Source: Ovis canadensis | Taxonomy: Eukaryota; Chordata; Mammalia; Artiodactyla; Bovidae | Assembly: GCF_042477335.2 (NCBI RefSeq) | Contig: NC_091263.1 | Coordinates: 73,520,501 to 73,584,500, forward strand | DNA: 64,000 nt | Direction: 5' to 3' | In this document: piece after piece, positions 33,901-46,590 of the stretch | How the letters are laid out: each line of letters begins with the position of its first letter | Position numbering within the stretch: position 1 is the first letter of the stretch | The notes under the pieces: generated by a model | What the model was told of the DNA's origin: nothing | Databases searched by the model: none | The model's input: only the letters and a program-made list of their open reading frames with translations | Made by a program: the position numbers and the translations under genes

Positions 33901-34525
33901 TATTTCGGGTCTGTGCTTCTGAGAGTTCCTCCTAGAATCGCAGGATCTGTGCGACCTGGACCAAGGCTTGAGGTCACCCTTTTAAAATAAACGTAAGGCC
34001 CGGGGGAGAAAAGGACCGTTACTGCAGGAGTTCAGTCTGTGGGTACTGGGCACATCGCAGGGATCAGAAGGGCCTTAGCCCCGGACCAGGGAGGCAGAGG
34101 CCACCGCTAGGGATGGGCCTGGGGGCTCCTCCCGCAGGGCCCCGGTGGCCACTCCCAGCACCTCCCCCTCGGCCAGCATGGTGCTTTGCGGAAGCAACTT
34201 CCAGCGACACGGGGCCTAATCTTTGCTGGGTGCTCCGGCTGCGGCCGGGACGCGTAGGCCATCGGGGGACGCAGCCAGCGTTTGTAGTTCGGACAGGACC
34301 GACGAGTGCTTGGAAGACCAGGGGCCCATGCCTGAACCGTGACAAGTTTTCTCTTAAAAAGCAGGCTGTCCTGCCACAGTCCGTCGTCCACCTCCCTGAC
34401 AGCTAGGTGTGGGCTTAATGGAGTGGAAGGAATGCGTGCCGCTTAGGTGGGATCCTGAAAAGTCTGTGCCTTGCCCGAAAACTTCGCTGCGTTAGTACTG
34501 TGAGCTTTGGGGGGCTCTCTTCCAG

Positions 34526-35310
34526 GCTGATGGCCACTTTCAACCATCTCAGCAGAAGCCAGGAATACAGATGGGTTATCCAGGAGAGATGTACAGAGAA
34601 ACCTCGTCAGATGGAGTGAATTCCGATGACACGCAGGAGACCCCCAAGGTTGAACATGTCACACCAGCAGAACCACTGCCAGCTTGGATGGCAAGGGACA
34701 GGGTACAAAAGATGGCTGTTAACCCCCCGAAGATTCCAGGGGCAGGAAACAGGCTGATCCAAGTGTGCAGCCGTGAACAGGTGCTGCCCTCCATGGAGAG
34801 GAACCGATCGCTCCTGGGGAGGCAGCTCAAGCCCGAGGAGGTGCTCAGGCCCTACCACCACACACCCCTTGCCCTGCTGGATTCTGTAACTGGTTGAAAC
34901 CAGTGAGGCCTTTTCCTTCCAGTCTCCCGTTCTGAAGGGCAGTGTCCTGTGTCTTTTCACTGGGGCTTACGCCTCCCACTCATCTTGGGGAGCAAGTCAC
35001 AAAGCTACGGATAGGAGTGACACCCCAGGCTGAATCATACCCACATCTCACCCATACCTGATTTAGGACAGAGACTGGCACCTCTGTACCTGACCAAACT
35101 TAGAGCAGACTTTTAACTTTGATGGGATGACGCTTTTGGTCATGTTAGGATGAGATGGTCACAAGGTCCATCCGAGGCAGAAGCATACCCTCTCTTCATG
35201 TCCTGTCCTGGTCCAAGCCCAAGACCTGGAAGTTAATACAGACCCTTGTAATCTGAATGGATCTCAGAGCACTGTGTTCTTAGTGGGAAATAAAAATAGG
35301 ACAGTATGAG
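34526..35310 (+). other. Candidate terminal exon with 108-codon ORF, unidentified
   Basis: A pyrimidine-rich 3' splice site (ctctcttccag|GCTGATGG) precedes an open frame that is open back to the junction. From ATG 34,571 it runs 108 codons to a TGA at 34,895-34,897. The predicted product begins MGYPGEMYRETSSDGVNSDD and ends HHTPLALLDSVTG. It is hydrophilic, has no signal peptide or membrane segment, and has balanced composition, unlike the GC-driven chance frames nearby. A canonical AATAAA follows at 35,289-35,294, 392 nt after the stop. It lies on the plus strand, divergent from ISY1 and about 1.1 kb from its promoter. I do not recognise the protein. It could be the last exon of an unannotated divergent gene, an lncRNA exon or chance. 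Confidence 0.35.
35289..35294 (+). terminator. AATAAA signal downstream of candidate exon
   Basis: Canonical hexamer in 'gtgggaaataaaaatagg'. It would end the candidate plus-strand exon if that is transcribed. Confidence 0.35.
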
Positions 35311-36545
35311 ACTAAGATGACACAGCTCTCCTGAGAGAGGACTGCATCTCAGGCAGTCGTAGGTTTTAATCCACTTTGGGCTTCTTTTTCCCAACCTAGA
35401 GGTAACCAGCAGAATATACCAGAAATTCCCATGCTCACGAGGGGATGCTATTCTGTTAGGTCTAATAGAATTAACACCCAAGAAAAGAGTAGAAATGAGT
35501 TCTGGTAGAATCCTTGGGAAGGGGTGATTGGAGCATCCCGAAATTTTTTAAAAAATCTGTTACTAATAAGACTTTAATCCATTATACTTGCAGTGTTTCT
35601 GCTTCGAAATTGCATTTATAATCAAAATTTTAGGATGAGAACTAATTTTGAATCAAGGTCTAAATACCCAAGAAGAGCTGATTTTCAAAATGCGCTCAAG
35701 GTTAGACAAGAGCACATTGAATGAAGTGTGAAGCAGTGGGCAGCGCCGCTCAATGGGGCAGAGCAGGGCTGCTGCTGACCCCAGAGGGGCAGGGCCCGTC
35801 AGTGTCCTGCAGCACCACCTCCTCCATGTGCCAGCTGACCAGCTCCACCCACACGACCCACTGCCCCCCGCAGTCTGCAGTTAGCGGCCAGACACTTGAG
35901 TGTTTTGATACCTGGCTCACCCCGGCCCATTTCAGGGTTGCCAGACATTGAGAGGTGTTCCCCTCAGCAGCGTGCAGTGTGGTGGCACTGTAGGAAGTTT
36001 GAAAACAAGAGGCACCACTGATTATTCCACCTTCACCAACGATGTGTTTGGTCGCCCAATCACCATCACAGCGATTCTGCAGGACAGCTTTTCTTCACTT
36101 TACAGATGAGCTCAGAGCGACTGGCTGAGCTTCAAGTACGAGCCGACAACTGACCCCGAGCAGAGACTTCAGTGTGGTCTGCTGCCTACATGCTGCCACA
36201 CAGCTTCAAGTGCAAGCAAGGCTCTGCTGCTAAAACCAGGAGAGTTTTGGAGATCCGGGTACAGAGGTACTGAGACAGCCCTGGGGGGAGTTGAGAACTG
36301 ACTTAGCCAGGTGTTAGAAGTCACACACGCAACTCTCACGGCCAGTGACTGCCACCTCTGGTCTCTGCTGTATCTGTCCAGGTTCCTGTTGCCAAATATT
36401 TCACCCAGAATATTAGCGAATAAGCAAAAGGCCTCAGCTTGGACAAGAGTCACCTCATCTGCATTTAAACAGACCACATCATTTGCAGTTTCACTTACCC
36501 AAACTGAAAATACCACCTGGAGGCGCGAAAAGGCAGGTGCATCCC

Positions 36546-36842
36546 AGGCTTCCCTGGTGGCTCGGCTGTAGAGTCCACCTCCCAATCGAGTTTGAGTCCT
36601 GATCTGGGAAGATCCCTCACACCTCGGAGCGACTAAGCCCGTGCGGCCCAACTACTGAGCCTGTGTGCTAGAGCCCGGGAGCCAAAGCTCCTGAAGCTCA
36701 CGCCCCCTAAAGCCGGTGCTTCCAAACAGAAGCCCCTGCAATGAGCAGCCCACACCCCACAGCTATGGAGTAGGCCTCCGCTTCACCCAAGCAGAGAAGG
36801 CCCACGCAGCAACGAAGGCCCAGCACAGCACCCCCAAAAAGA
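36546..36842 (+). mobile_element. tRNA-Glu-derived SINE, long-tailed form
   Basis: The head is 'ggcttccctggtggctcggc'. The extended body includes 'cccaactactgagcctgtgt', 'agcccctgcaatgagcagcc' and 'acgcagcaacgaaggcccag'. Confidence 0.75.
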
Positions 36843-37062
36843 AATGCCCATCCCTCTAATACATCAGCTGGAAATCTTCTCTAGACCTTGACACTCATCC
36901 AGCTCTAATCAATCCTTGGGTGGAAGGCTCCCTAAAGCTCCAGTGATCAAACAAGGCTGCCTCAGACATGGCAGTGCTGAAAAAGCCGGGCCTCATGCAC
37001 ACACCCCTGTGGCCTGACCAGGAAGTATAGACGTAGTCCCCATCTCCCAGACTGTGAGAGCG

Positions 37063-37122
37063 CTCTCTGGTGCCTCAGATGGTAAAGAATCTGCCTGCAA
37101 TGCAGGAGACCTGGGCTCATCT
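37063..37122 (+). mobile_element. Bov-tA head fragment
   Basis: 'ggtgcctcagatggtaaaga' and 'tgcaatgcaggagacctggg' are the tRNA-like head only; the body is missing. Confidence 0.7.
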
Positions 37123-37779
37123 TGCTCGAGCAACTGTCGTGACAGGGCACGAGAGGGCAAGCAGACTGCAGCTGCGGACGGTGGAGGGCTCGGGCGGAGA
37201 GCAGCGCAGGGGGCCCTGCTCATGCAAGAAGCCAACCTCGGTGAACTGTGGAAGGCCTGCCACGACGTCACTGGAGTTACTACCTCTGCGACCAGATTCT
37301 CTTTGCCCAACAGGGGTCAGGCAGCAGTGGTCTCCAGTGGAGGCCAGAGTGGTCCGGCTCCAGGCCAGGGTTCGTGGTTCATAGCGCAAAGTACCTTCCA
37401 TGGAAAATGCGGCAATGAACACAGAAGCACCCCGACCGGCTGAAGGGCGTGCGCTTTGCTCACTGCAGCTGCCTCGGTCACCTCAGGCCCGCCTAGGAAG
37501 GTACGTTTCCACAAGCACAAGAGCAGAAACCCAAGTGTGAAAACACGAAGTCTGTGATGCTGAAGACACCACTGTGACCCTCATCACCATCACATACAGC
37601 CTGCTTGGGAGACAGAACTGACACCTCAGCTGGCTACCGAAACCTTTACCGAGATCACAAGCAGTCAAGTTCATTGCCAGTGGAGGTGGAAATGAACAGA
37701 TGGGAAGCTGTTACGTTCAATGTAATTTCTTTCAATTCTAAGGCAAGTAACAAGGATAAGTAAATGGACATGAACCTTT

Positions 37780-37870
37780 GTAGTTCAGAGCACAAGCTCT
37801 GGACTGACTTGTTCTCAAATTATAACCACACCACTGGGGCCACGACCTTGTCTCCTTATCCCGGGAGTCA
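37780..37870 (+). mobile_element. MIR-like relic
   Basis: 'gttcagagcacaagctctgg' resembles the MIR 5' part in sense orientation. Confidence 0.4.
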
Positions 37871-38807
37871 CCCAGCATCTTACAAAATACCGCTCAGTAC
37901 CCTCCCTGAGAAAGTCATGCCCAATGCTAGCCTCTTTAATTCTAACAGAGATGTTCTTTAACACCCACTCTATTAAACTGTCATTAGAAATGTTTTAAAG
38001 GGTTGCAGCAGTTACATGAGTCCAATGAATAGAACGTGCTCAAAATCTTTTGGACAACTAGAATTTCTACCAGGTTTTAAAAATGACAGAGTGAAGTTTA
38101 ACAAGGACTGTCACGACCAGTACTAATAAATAATGAAGGGAAACAGATCCCAAAACAGGGAACAGAGAACAGATGGTCCGAGTATACGCTGCAGACTTCT
38201 GACAGCCCCGAATTCGAGATTTTGCCTCTGTCACTTAAGAGTAGACGACGTCTCGTCGGAAGCCAGGTGCCTCACTTACTGACCGTGTTACTGCCTTAAA
38301 GTCAAAGACAGCCTGTTCCACGAATAATTTAACATATAAAATAGTCAAAATAACTCAAACACAACAGCTACCAACATCCCAGACAAAATCCTTCAAGGCA
38401 CTGTTTTCCCTACAATTGCAACAAATCTGACTATTTCTATCTAAAAAAATCAACTCTTCCTAAGTGGATGATACTCATTATTTACCAGAATCCTCAAAAC
38501 CCTCAAGGGCACTGTATCACTTACTACAACTTGGTTTTGTGGAACCAGGGAGCAACGTGGTCATTTCTCCCAACTGTACACAAAGAACAGGAAATGCTAA
38601 AATCATCAGGTAAATGAATGATAGATTACTGACTTTTCAAGGGAAATGCTTGTCATTTCAATGCAAGAGGTCAAGTTCTCTGTCAGCAGTAAAACTGATG
38701 AAATGCAACATGTTTCGTACTTGTGCCAGAAAACTAAAATTATCATGATCTCTAACATGCTTAACATCTGAGATACAGCACTTGCTTCATAAAAATATCA
38801 AAGGGAC

Positions 38808-38905
38808 TTCGCTGTCTGTGCCAGGTTAAAGACCTAAAGCTTCCAGGCCGGAGACACAGGGAAGTCAGATCCCAGAGGTGCGACTGAGCCAAAAAGAAAC
38901 AATGG
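38808..38905 (+). mobile_element. tRNA-Glu-derived SINE (CHR-type), degenerate
   Basis: 'gggacttcgctgtctgtgcc', 'ggaagtcagatcccagaggt' and an A-rich end are consistent with a diverged CHR-type copy. Confidence 0.4.
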
Positions 38906-39345
38906 AACCCAACCACACAAGCAAAACAAAACTGAAAGCTTGACACTCTAAGGAAATGAACCGGTGCTGGGGTTTCACCATGTTGCTGCTCTGGTGAGCA
39001 CAGCGCTGCGTGACCCACCATTACACACTGACCAGATGACACGCGGCGTGCAGCACACGCAAGGCGAGGAAACCACCCGGCAGGATGAAGAGGCCAATGA
39101 GCCACCTTGGGAAGCTCGGGGCAGCAGCAACGGGGAGGGCCAGGGGCATTCAGCAGCTGTAGGGGAGGAAGGGTACTTGAGGTTCCAGGCAGCTGCACAG
39201 TCTTCAACTATGAAGTGAGTTCATTAAATGACTTCTAAGGTGCATGTCAACTCTAGATCACACCCTAGGAGAAAACACAAGGAATCCAACATTCCAGATC
39301 CCTGTGAAGTCCAGGAAAATTTGAAATGGTAAAACTGTCATGGTG

Positions 39346-39455
39346 GGACTTCTGATGGTCCAGCACTTAAGCCTTCGCCTTCCAGTGCAGGGGCGCAGGT
39401 TCATCCCTGGCCCAGGAGCCAAGATTCCACACACCTTGCGGCCAAAAAATCATAA
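39346..39455 (+). mobile_element. tRNA-Glu-derived SINE (CHR-type)
   Basis: 'gggacttctgatggtccagc', 'gcaggttcatccctggccca' and 'gccaagattccacacacctt' followed by an A-rich run. It lies just downstream of the CNBP 3' end. Confidence 0.7.
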
Positions 39456-39814
39456 ATCAACTTCAATATAGTAACAAATTCAATGAAGACTTTAACGAGA
39501 GTCCACATTAAAAAAAATAAACTTTAACGAAAGCCATCCATCCATGGTGTTAGAACTGTTCAGAATCAACGTGGAACGAAAGGCCATCATTATAATGGAC
39601 GAGAAAACGTAAACTATGTCCTTGCAGAGCTGATGGAGCGTCTGAAGCCTATGCTCCCTCCAACAGCTACGTTTCCTCACGGAAGGCCAGACTGAGTTAG
39701 CACAAAAAGAAAACTCCAGAAGACTGCCAGCTTCCGGGCCTCTGCTCCCCTTTCATGCGGCATTCTGCACCATATACGTTAATGAAAAGTTGAAACAAAA
39801 AGAACGTTAGTCAG

Positions 39815-40696
39815 ACTCCCCTTCCTCCTCCAGCTTTATTGGATAGCTTAAAATTACATTTCTATTTTCTAGGACTTCAGTTGCTTTTTCCATCTGACTT
39901 TTAAAAACTGATTACAGCAAATGAAACACAGTTGTCTAAGTGATATAGTATACAAAAATAACATCTTGATTTCTGTGAAAATGCATTTCTCTGCAATTCC
40001 TGAATAGCTCCAAATTATGCTAACTCTGAGCATAGATGTTTACTCTGGGTTTTAGATTTAGTCTTTGAAAACGTGTTCTACACCATTGCCACCACCATCT
40101 GTTTACCCAGCATCAACGCTGTGGTGAGGCTGTCCCTGCTCAGGCTTCTATCCAGCGTGTTCTCGCACAGCCATTAACACGCGTGTTTGTCTTTTTGTTT
40201 GTTTACTCCCACTCAGCTGCATGTTCTATGTAGGGCCTGATACAGATGTTACTCGATGTTATTTAATAGCTACTGAGGTCAGACAATCCAAGGCAGTCAT
40301 TATGCTAAAATTAAAAGTTATTTATGGAAGCTCACAGACACTTCCAGGATTGGTTTTACCTCCTACATGGGAACATATTTGAGAAACCCAGAACGGGCTT
40401 CCTGGTCTGACTCAACTCTTCCCATTCATCAATCCCTATTCACCAGTGGCGCGGAAAGGGGGTTCTTTAACAAAGCATTATACATTAACACCTCTACCAA
40501 ACTAAACATAAACTTTTTTTTTTGTAGTTAAATGCAGAAAGTCGATTTTTTTCCACCCCTTTCCTCCTTTTACACGGCAAGTAAAGCTCACTGGCCTGGG
40601 AGTAGCCTCTGTCTGCCAACCTTTGGCCAGTGAAGAGGATTCAGAGAAAATAATACAACCATCAATCAGAAAAGGAGGGGCGACAAAGGAGAGCGA
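39815..40696 (-). other. CNBP: CNBP 3' UTR
   Basis: About 880 nt of A/T-rich sequence runs from the CNBP stop codon to just past an AATAAA signal (39,840-39,835 on the minus strand). No interspersed repeat is evident in it. The cleavage position is inferred. Confidence 0.8.
39835..39840 (-). terminator. CNBP: CNBP poly(A) signal AATAAA
   Basis: Minus-strand AATAAA (plus-strand tttatt in 'cagctttattgg'), about 860 nt after the stop codon. Confidence 0.85.
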
Positions 40697-42037
<1,341 letters not shown>

Positions 42038-43432
42038 GGCTGCAGCCAGACCTTCAAGACAGCAGAGACGACAACGTGAAGCCACTCACCACCGCTTCCA
42101 GCTCTTATTCCGTCCAGTGTATTTCTGGATGATTATTCTTCAGTAACAAAAGCCAACCAATACACTGTTTAGAGAAACAGTCAGATAACCATATACTTAG
42201 GCATCATGATTATGAAATATATTGAAAAATGAATCAGAAACACTTCGCATATTCGTTCCAATTACGCATAAGCGTTAACCCGGTTACTAAGAGGACTTTC
42301 AGGGTTTTAGTGTAAATGAATATCCATCATTAGCGATGAAACTCGATGGTGGGCACTGAAAGCCACGTGCTGGTTACAAGCCTGGAGCAGCCCGCGGGTC
42401 TGCAGCATCGCTGCAGCGCAGAGGCAACCCCCCCCCCCGTGCACCAGAGCAGCCAGCACGGCGCCTAATGACGCCGCAGCCCTGCCTGCCGACTGAGCTC
42501 TGGAGGGCAGGCGCGCCAGAAGAGGCGCAGTCTTAAAGCAGTAGAAAAGCAACAAAGAGAAACGCCAAAGTCAAGTCCCGGTAGCACTGGGCCCATCTCC
42601 CCCACTCTAGTTTCTCCCATTTCCAAATTTTCTTCTGTAATTTTACATCTAAAACAAGGTTACTTGTAATTTCACAGTAGACTCCTTTATTGGGCATTGT
42701 TTCAAAATAAAAGCGAAACTCCAAAGCAAACCCATTTTATACTTCTTACGTAACAATCTAAAAATAAGCAGGGGCTATTCCTAGAAAAGAATGGAGAAGA
42801 GCAGGATGGAGTGCTGCAGGACAGACTCCCATTAAACCGGCCTTTAAAAAGCTCGCTGGAAGTGATGTGACCTTGGCATTTCCACACTTCCCTGCATCTA
42901 GACATGTTTTGCCCTTAATTCCAGTGTCAAAGAATGGTGCACAAAGTTTTTTAACTCGATGCAGCAAAACCCAGTGACTCAAATTATGCTCGAATTTAGC
43001 TTCAAAAGTCTCCGCTGTCAGATATCCAAAAGGACTGATACCTGTCCCATGCGCCTGAAACCAGAGCTGGGACAAATCTTCAGAGGACACTGCCATCTTG
43101 CACACTCGCCCTGCACACTTACCCTAACAGCGGGGGACAGCGCGCCCGAGCAGGGCGCCCATTCCCCACGCTGTCCCAAGGCACGTTTCCACTCAGAAGA
43201 AACCAGTCCGTGACGATTAAAAAGGCATTTGGCAAAATTACATCTGCTTTCCTATATGGGTGCTGGCATTTTAAGTCAAGTGGAGGGCTGGTTTCCAGAG
43301 AAAACACTGAGATTAAAAAGTGAACAGCACATAAAACAATCACAGGAAAAGTGCTTATGGCTCTTGGGCCTCCCCCCAATCCCACCTCCACCCTGCGTCT
43401 TCTCTGGTTTACCAAGGACCAATCCGAGTACA

Positions 43433-43645
43433 GGTGGGCTGCCCAGGTCGCCCAGTGGCAGCAAACCGGCCTGCCGATGCAGCGGATGCGAGACCCGGGT
43501 TCACGTCCCGGGCTGGGAAGACCCCCCCGGAGCAGGAAACAGCAACCCGCTCCAGCATTCTTGCCTCAAAGTCCCGTGGACAGAGGAGCCTGGTGGGCTC
43601 CTCTCCACAGGGCCAAAAGCCAGACAGTACTGAGCAGGCACGCGG
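43433..43645 (+). mobile_element. Bov-tA SINE in CNBP intron 1
   Basis: Head 'gctgcccaggtcgcccagtg', body 'gctccagcattcttgcctca' and 'ggacagaggagcctggtggg'. It is antisense to CNBP. Confidence 0.8.
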
Positions 43646-44786
43646 ATCCAAGCACTGTAGCTCCTGGTCCCAAGGAGTCCTTTCCTTTCACAAGGCAATC
43701 CGGGCAAGCGGACAGGCTCCAAGCATTTTATACTTTTTTACTTTAATGAGATATTTATCTTTTAGAAAACTGACAACCCAATATTCAACACGCGTTTTCA
43801 AAGCTAAAGTAAATGGTAGTTTGGGCAATCTCACTCTTACACTGCTGCTTTAAGAAGACCTCTTGCTTGCTTCATAATGGTGAAGGGTAAGGGAAGTACA
43901 TTACACGGAGTCATCAGATGTCTTATCAGCGGAAGAAAATTAACAGTGCACACTGTAACATTTTAGGGTTACTTTCAGCCTACAAATAATAGTTAAAAAA
44001 ATTTAGCTTCCTACCAAGCGATTAGCCCATGTGCGGATTCTTCCTCTTTGGCCAAGCCAATCTGAGTGAACTGTTCTACATTTTTACTGAGAGAGCTCTT
44101 AGATAATTAACAGTAATCCAACTGACTCCTGCTGTTTTAAAGGGATGCTACCTATCCTAGGAGACAGGTCGCTATCCTAGTACTCATCTTACATATGAGC
44201 ACATTAAGTTACAAGGTCTTTAGAGAGTCTCATGCTGTTCCTCAGGAAAACTAGAGGCAGTGAGGGAAGACGGAGCTGCGAATTCATCACGGCTCCACGA
44301 TGCCCTCTGCTCCTGGCCGGGAGTCTGGCGGCACTGTCTGCCTCCGCCTCTCACACCTGTCACAACGTTTTCCAACCTTCAAGGGCCAGCTCAAATAAAT
44401 GCCAGCTCTATAAAGGAACCTGACCACATCACCAGCCTGGAACTTTCCTTTTTCCTACCAAGACTCAGGGCACTTGGCCTGCTCTACCATTCTGCTTTTT
44501 ATCATCCTCCTGGAGGGTACAGACCAAGTTACTTACCTCTGAAGAAAACCCCATACAACCACCCTTTCAGCAGCAGTTCTGTAACTCAGGATTTTAGCTG
44601 CTGAGGTTTTTTTTTTTTTTTTTTGGGGGGGGGCGAGGGCCAATAGTCATTTGCTGAATGAAATAAACTTGCGTTTCTTGTACAGACCCAACCCAATCCA
44701 GTAATTACTGACCAAAAAGAAAAAAAACCACCTAAATTTTTGCCATCAGATGAGCTGCTGCACTATTCATTTAAAAGAATGATGCT

Positions 44787-44885
44787 GGAAAGTCCCTGGT
44801 GGTCCAGCAGCTAGGACTCAGCACTTCACTGCCAGGGCCCAGGCTCAGGCCCAGGCTCAGGCCCAGGCTCGCCCCCGGTCGCAGT
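44787..44885 (+). mobile_element. CHR-type SINE with internal 12-bp expansion
   Basis: The head is 'aaagtccctggtggtccagc'. Where the usual B-box side should follow, the 12-bp unit cccaggctcagg is repeated about 2.8 times (44,838-44,871), then 'gcccccggtcgcag'. Confidence 0.7.
44838..44871. repeat. 12-bp tandem repeat (2.8 units)
   Basis: Units start at 44,838, 44,850 and 44,862 (the last partial). On the CNBP sense strand it gives CCTG about every 6 bp, separated by GG or AG. Confidence 0.9.
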
Positions 44886-45457
44886 ACGGCCAGAGTACCG
44901 ATGAATTTCACATCCTCACTAAGGCCTGACTGCAATCCAGATTCAGTGTGCATTTCAGATTATCTGTTACAATCCCCACACGTAACGGAGAAATTTTCAC
45001 CCCAGGTCACTGAAGTCAGTAGCCAAACCAGGACCTCTGCTTGCCACCCACACTCTTATTACTCCAAGAATTCAATGAGACCCAGTAATCTATGGAATGC
45101 TGCAGAGCACATATATACTAATTTAAAAAGCAAATGCTGTATTTTCACTGTCACTTGGCAGTAAGAGAGCATATTTTTCTTCTTGCTGCTAAAAATCACT
45201 GCTGCTATCCACCCCCATGTATTCTCACAATGTAAAAAGATTTGGGAACCACGGGGTTAACCACTTAACTGCTTGCTTCGTCACCTCAGGACACCTGACG
45301 CCCCTCCTGTCTTCATCTGGAGCCAGAATTGTTTCCAGGTGCCTTGTGCTTAGCACACGCTCAACTAAACTCCTAAGGGCTGATGATTGCTGCTCACAGC
45401 TCCTCTCTCCTTTCCACGCTTCCCCTGCTGAGGTTCAAGTGCAGACAGGCAGAACTC

Positions 45458-45585
45458 ACTCTAAGGAGTTCCCTGGCAGCCTGCTGGTCAGGATTCCGGA
45501 CTTTCACTGCCAGGGCCCCGGTTCTTTCTCTGCTCGGGGATTCAGCCCACAAGCCTCACAACACGGCCAATCTACACAGCAGGCT
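45458..45585 (+). mobile_element. tRNA-Glu-derived SINE (CHR-type)
   Basis: 'aaggagttccctggcagcct', 'cgggga' and 'ctcacaacacggccaatc' mark a diverged CHR-type copy in CNBP intron 1. Confidence 0.6.
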
Positions 45586-46419
45586 TAGAGTGGGCCTAAC
45601 TCCGCTTACACTCCAGTTTCCCGGCCTATAACGCCCCTTCTTGAGAAGCAAAAGGGTCAATTCCAAATGAGCTCCCATTTCCAACCCCAGGAAGCAGAAT
45701 GTTTCCCTTCAGCCACAGCGAACTGAATTTTTATGGCACAAGTCACATGTAAGATGTGGCAGGGCCCAGGGCATGCCTGGCGCAGTCAAAATGCGACCTG
45801 AGAAGGGCCACGTGAGCTGAACTGGGAGACCCAACTATCCCGATTCTGCACTCATCTAGGCTGTGAGTGCTGAAGTCCTGGAACTAGTTCCACAAAGTTG
45901 TCTTCACTGAGGCAAATTTACCGCATTTTTGATACTCACAACAAAGCCAGGAAACTGCTTTGATTAAACCTTCACAGCACCTGGTCAACACGAGCAACGC
46001 GCTCCAGTGAATAGGAGCCAGCAACAGTCTACAAACACGTCTAAAGTAGGAGCAGCCAAGGGTGCCAGTGGCTGAGGAGCACGGGTGAGACCGCTCTCCT
46101 CACACGGCCCTGCTTCCTATCAGCGCCATCGCCACGCATCGTCCCCAAGCCGAGGGGCCCTCTGCCCTCAGAACGCACTCACCCATCACTGCGCTCCACT
46201 AAGCCAGTTCCCAGTACCAACGTGGTACCAAGCCGCCTCAGCTTGAAGTAAAAATAAACTAAAGGAAGCCAGTGATACCGCGGGCTACCTGCACTCTGCC
46301 CAAAGGCTGCAGGACAGAGACCACCCCCAGGAGCACCTCGGGCTTCTTCTCCTGCATTTCCCACGTGCTCGGGTTACTTACACCCACCTCTGCTTATCCC
46401 AAGAGGTTTCAGTTAGCAG

Positions 46420-46590
46420 CTAAATACCTACTACTCATTATCCATAATCCCTGCAACTTTGCAAGTTACGTATCCTTGTTCCCCTTTCACTGATAAGGAA
46501 ACTGAGGATCTGAGACCAAGTAACTTTCCCAAGGCCACACAACTAGAAAGGCAGGATTTGTGAGTCAGGATTTCAACTGTGAGCTCAAGT
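46420..46590 (-). mobile_element. MIR relic in CNBP intron 1
   Basis: 'ctgataaggaaactgaggat', 'aagtaactttcccaaggcca' and 'cacaactagaaaggcaggat' form a well-preserved antisense MIR core. Confidence 0.8.

Larger units (their letters stand above)
33430..39814. other. Intergenic region between ISY1 and CNBP
   Basis: About 6.4 kb runs from the ISY1 promoter to the CNBP poly(A) site. It contains the divergent side of the CpG island, the candidate plus-strand exon at 34,526-35,294, a long tRNA-Glu SINE at 36.55-36.84 kb, a Bov-tA head at 37.06 kb, a MIR-like relic at about 37.78 kb and CHR-type SINEs at 38.8 and 39.35 kb. The rest shows no recognisable feature. Confidence 0.7.

Noticed and set aside
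43433-43645. tRNA gene suggested by the tRNA-like heads of SINEs here and elsewhere in the window
   Set aside because: The heads belong to Bov-tA and CHR-type SINEs with body and A-rich tails and have diverged from functional tRNA. No stand-alone cloverleaf was seen.
44838-44871. Ruminant counterpart of the DM2 CCTG repeat
   Set aside because: The unit is 12 bp, not 4 bp. It lies inside a SINE and lacks the TG and TCTG flanking tracts, so it is not orthologous to the human repeat.
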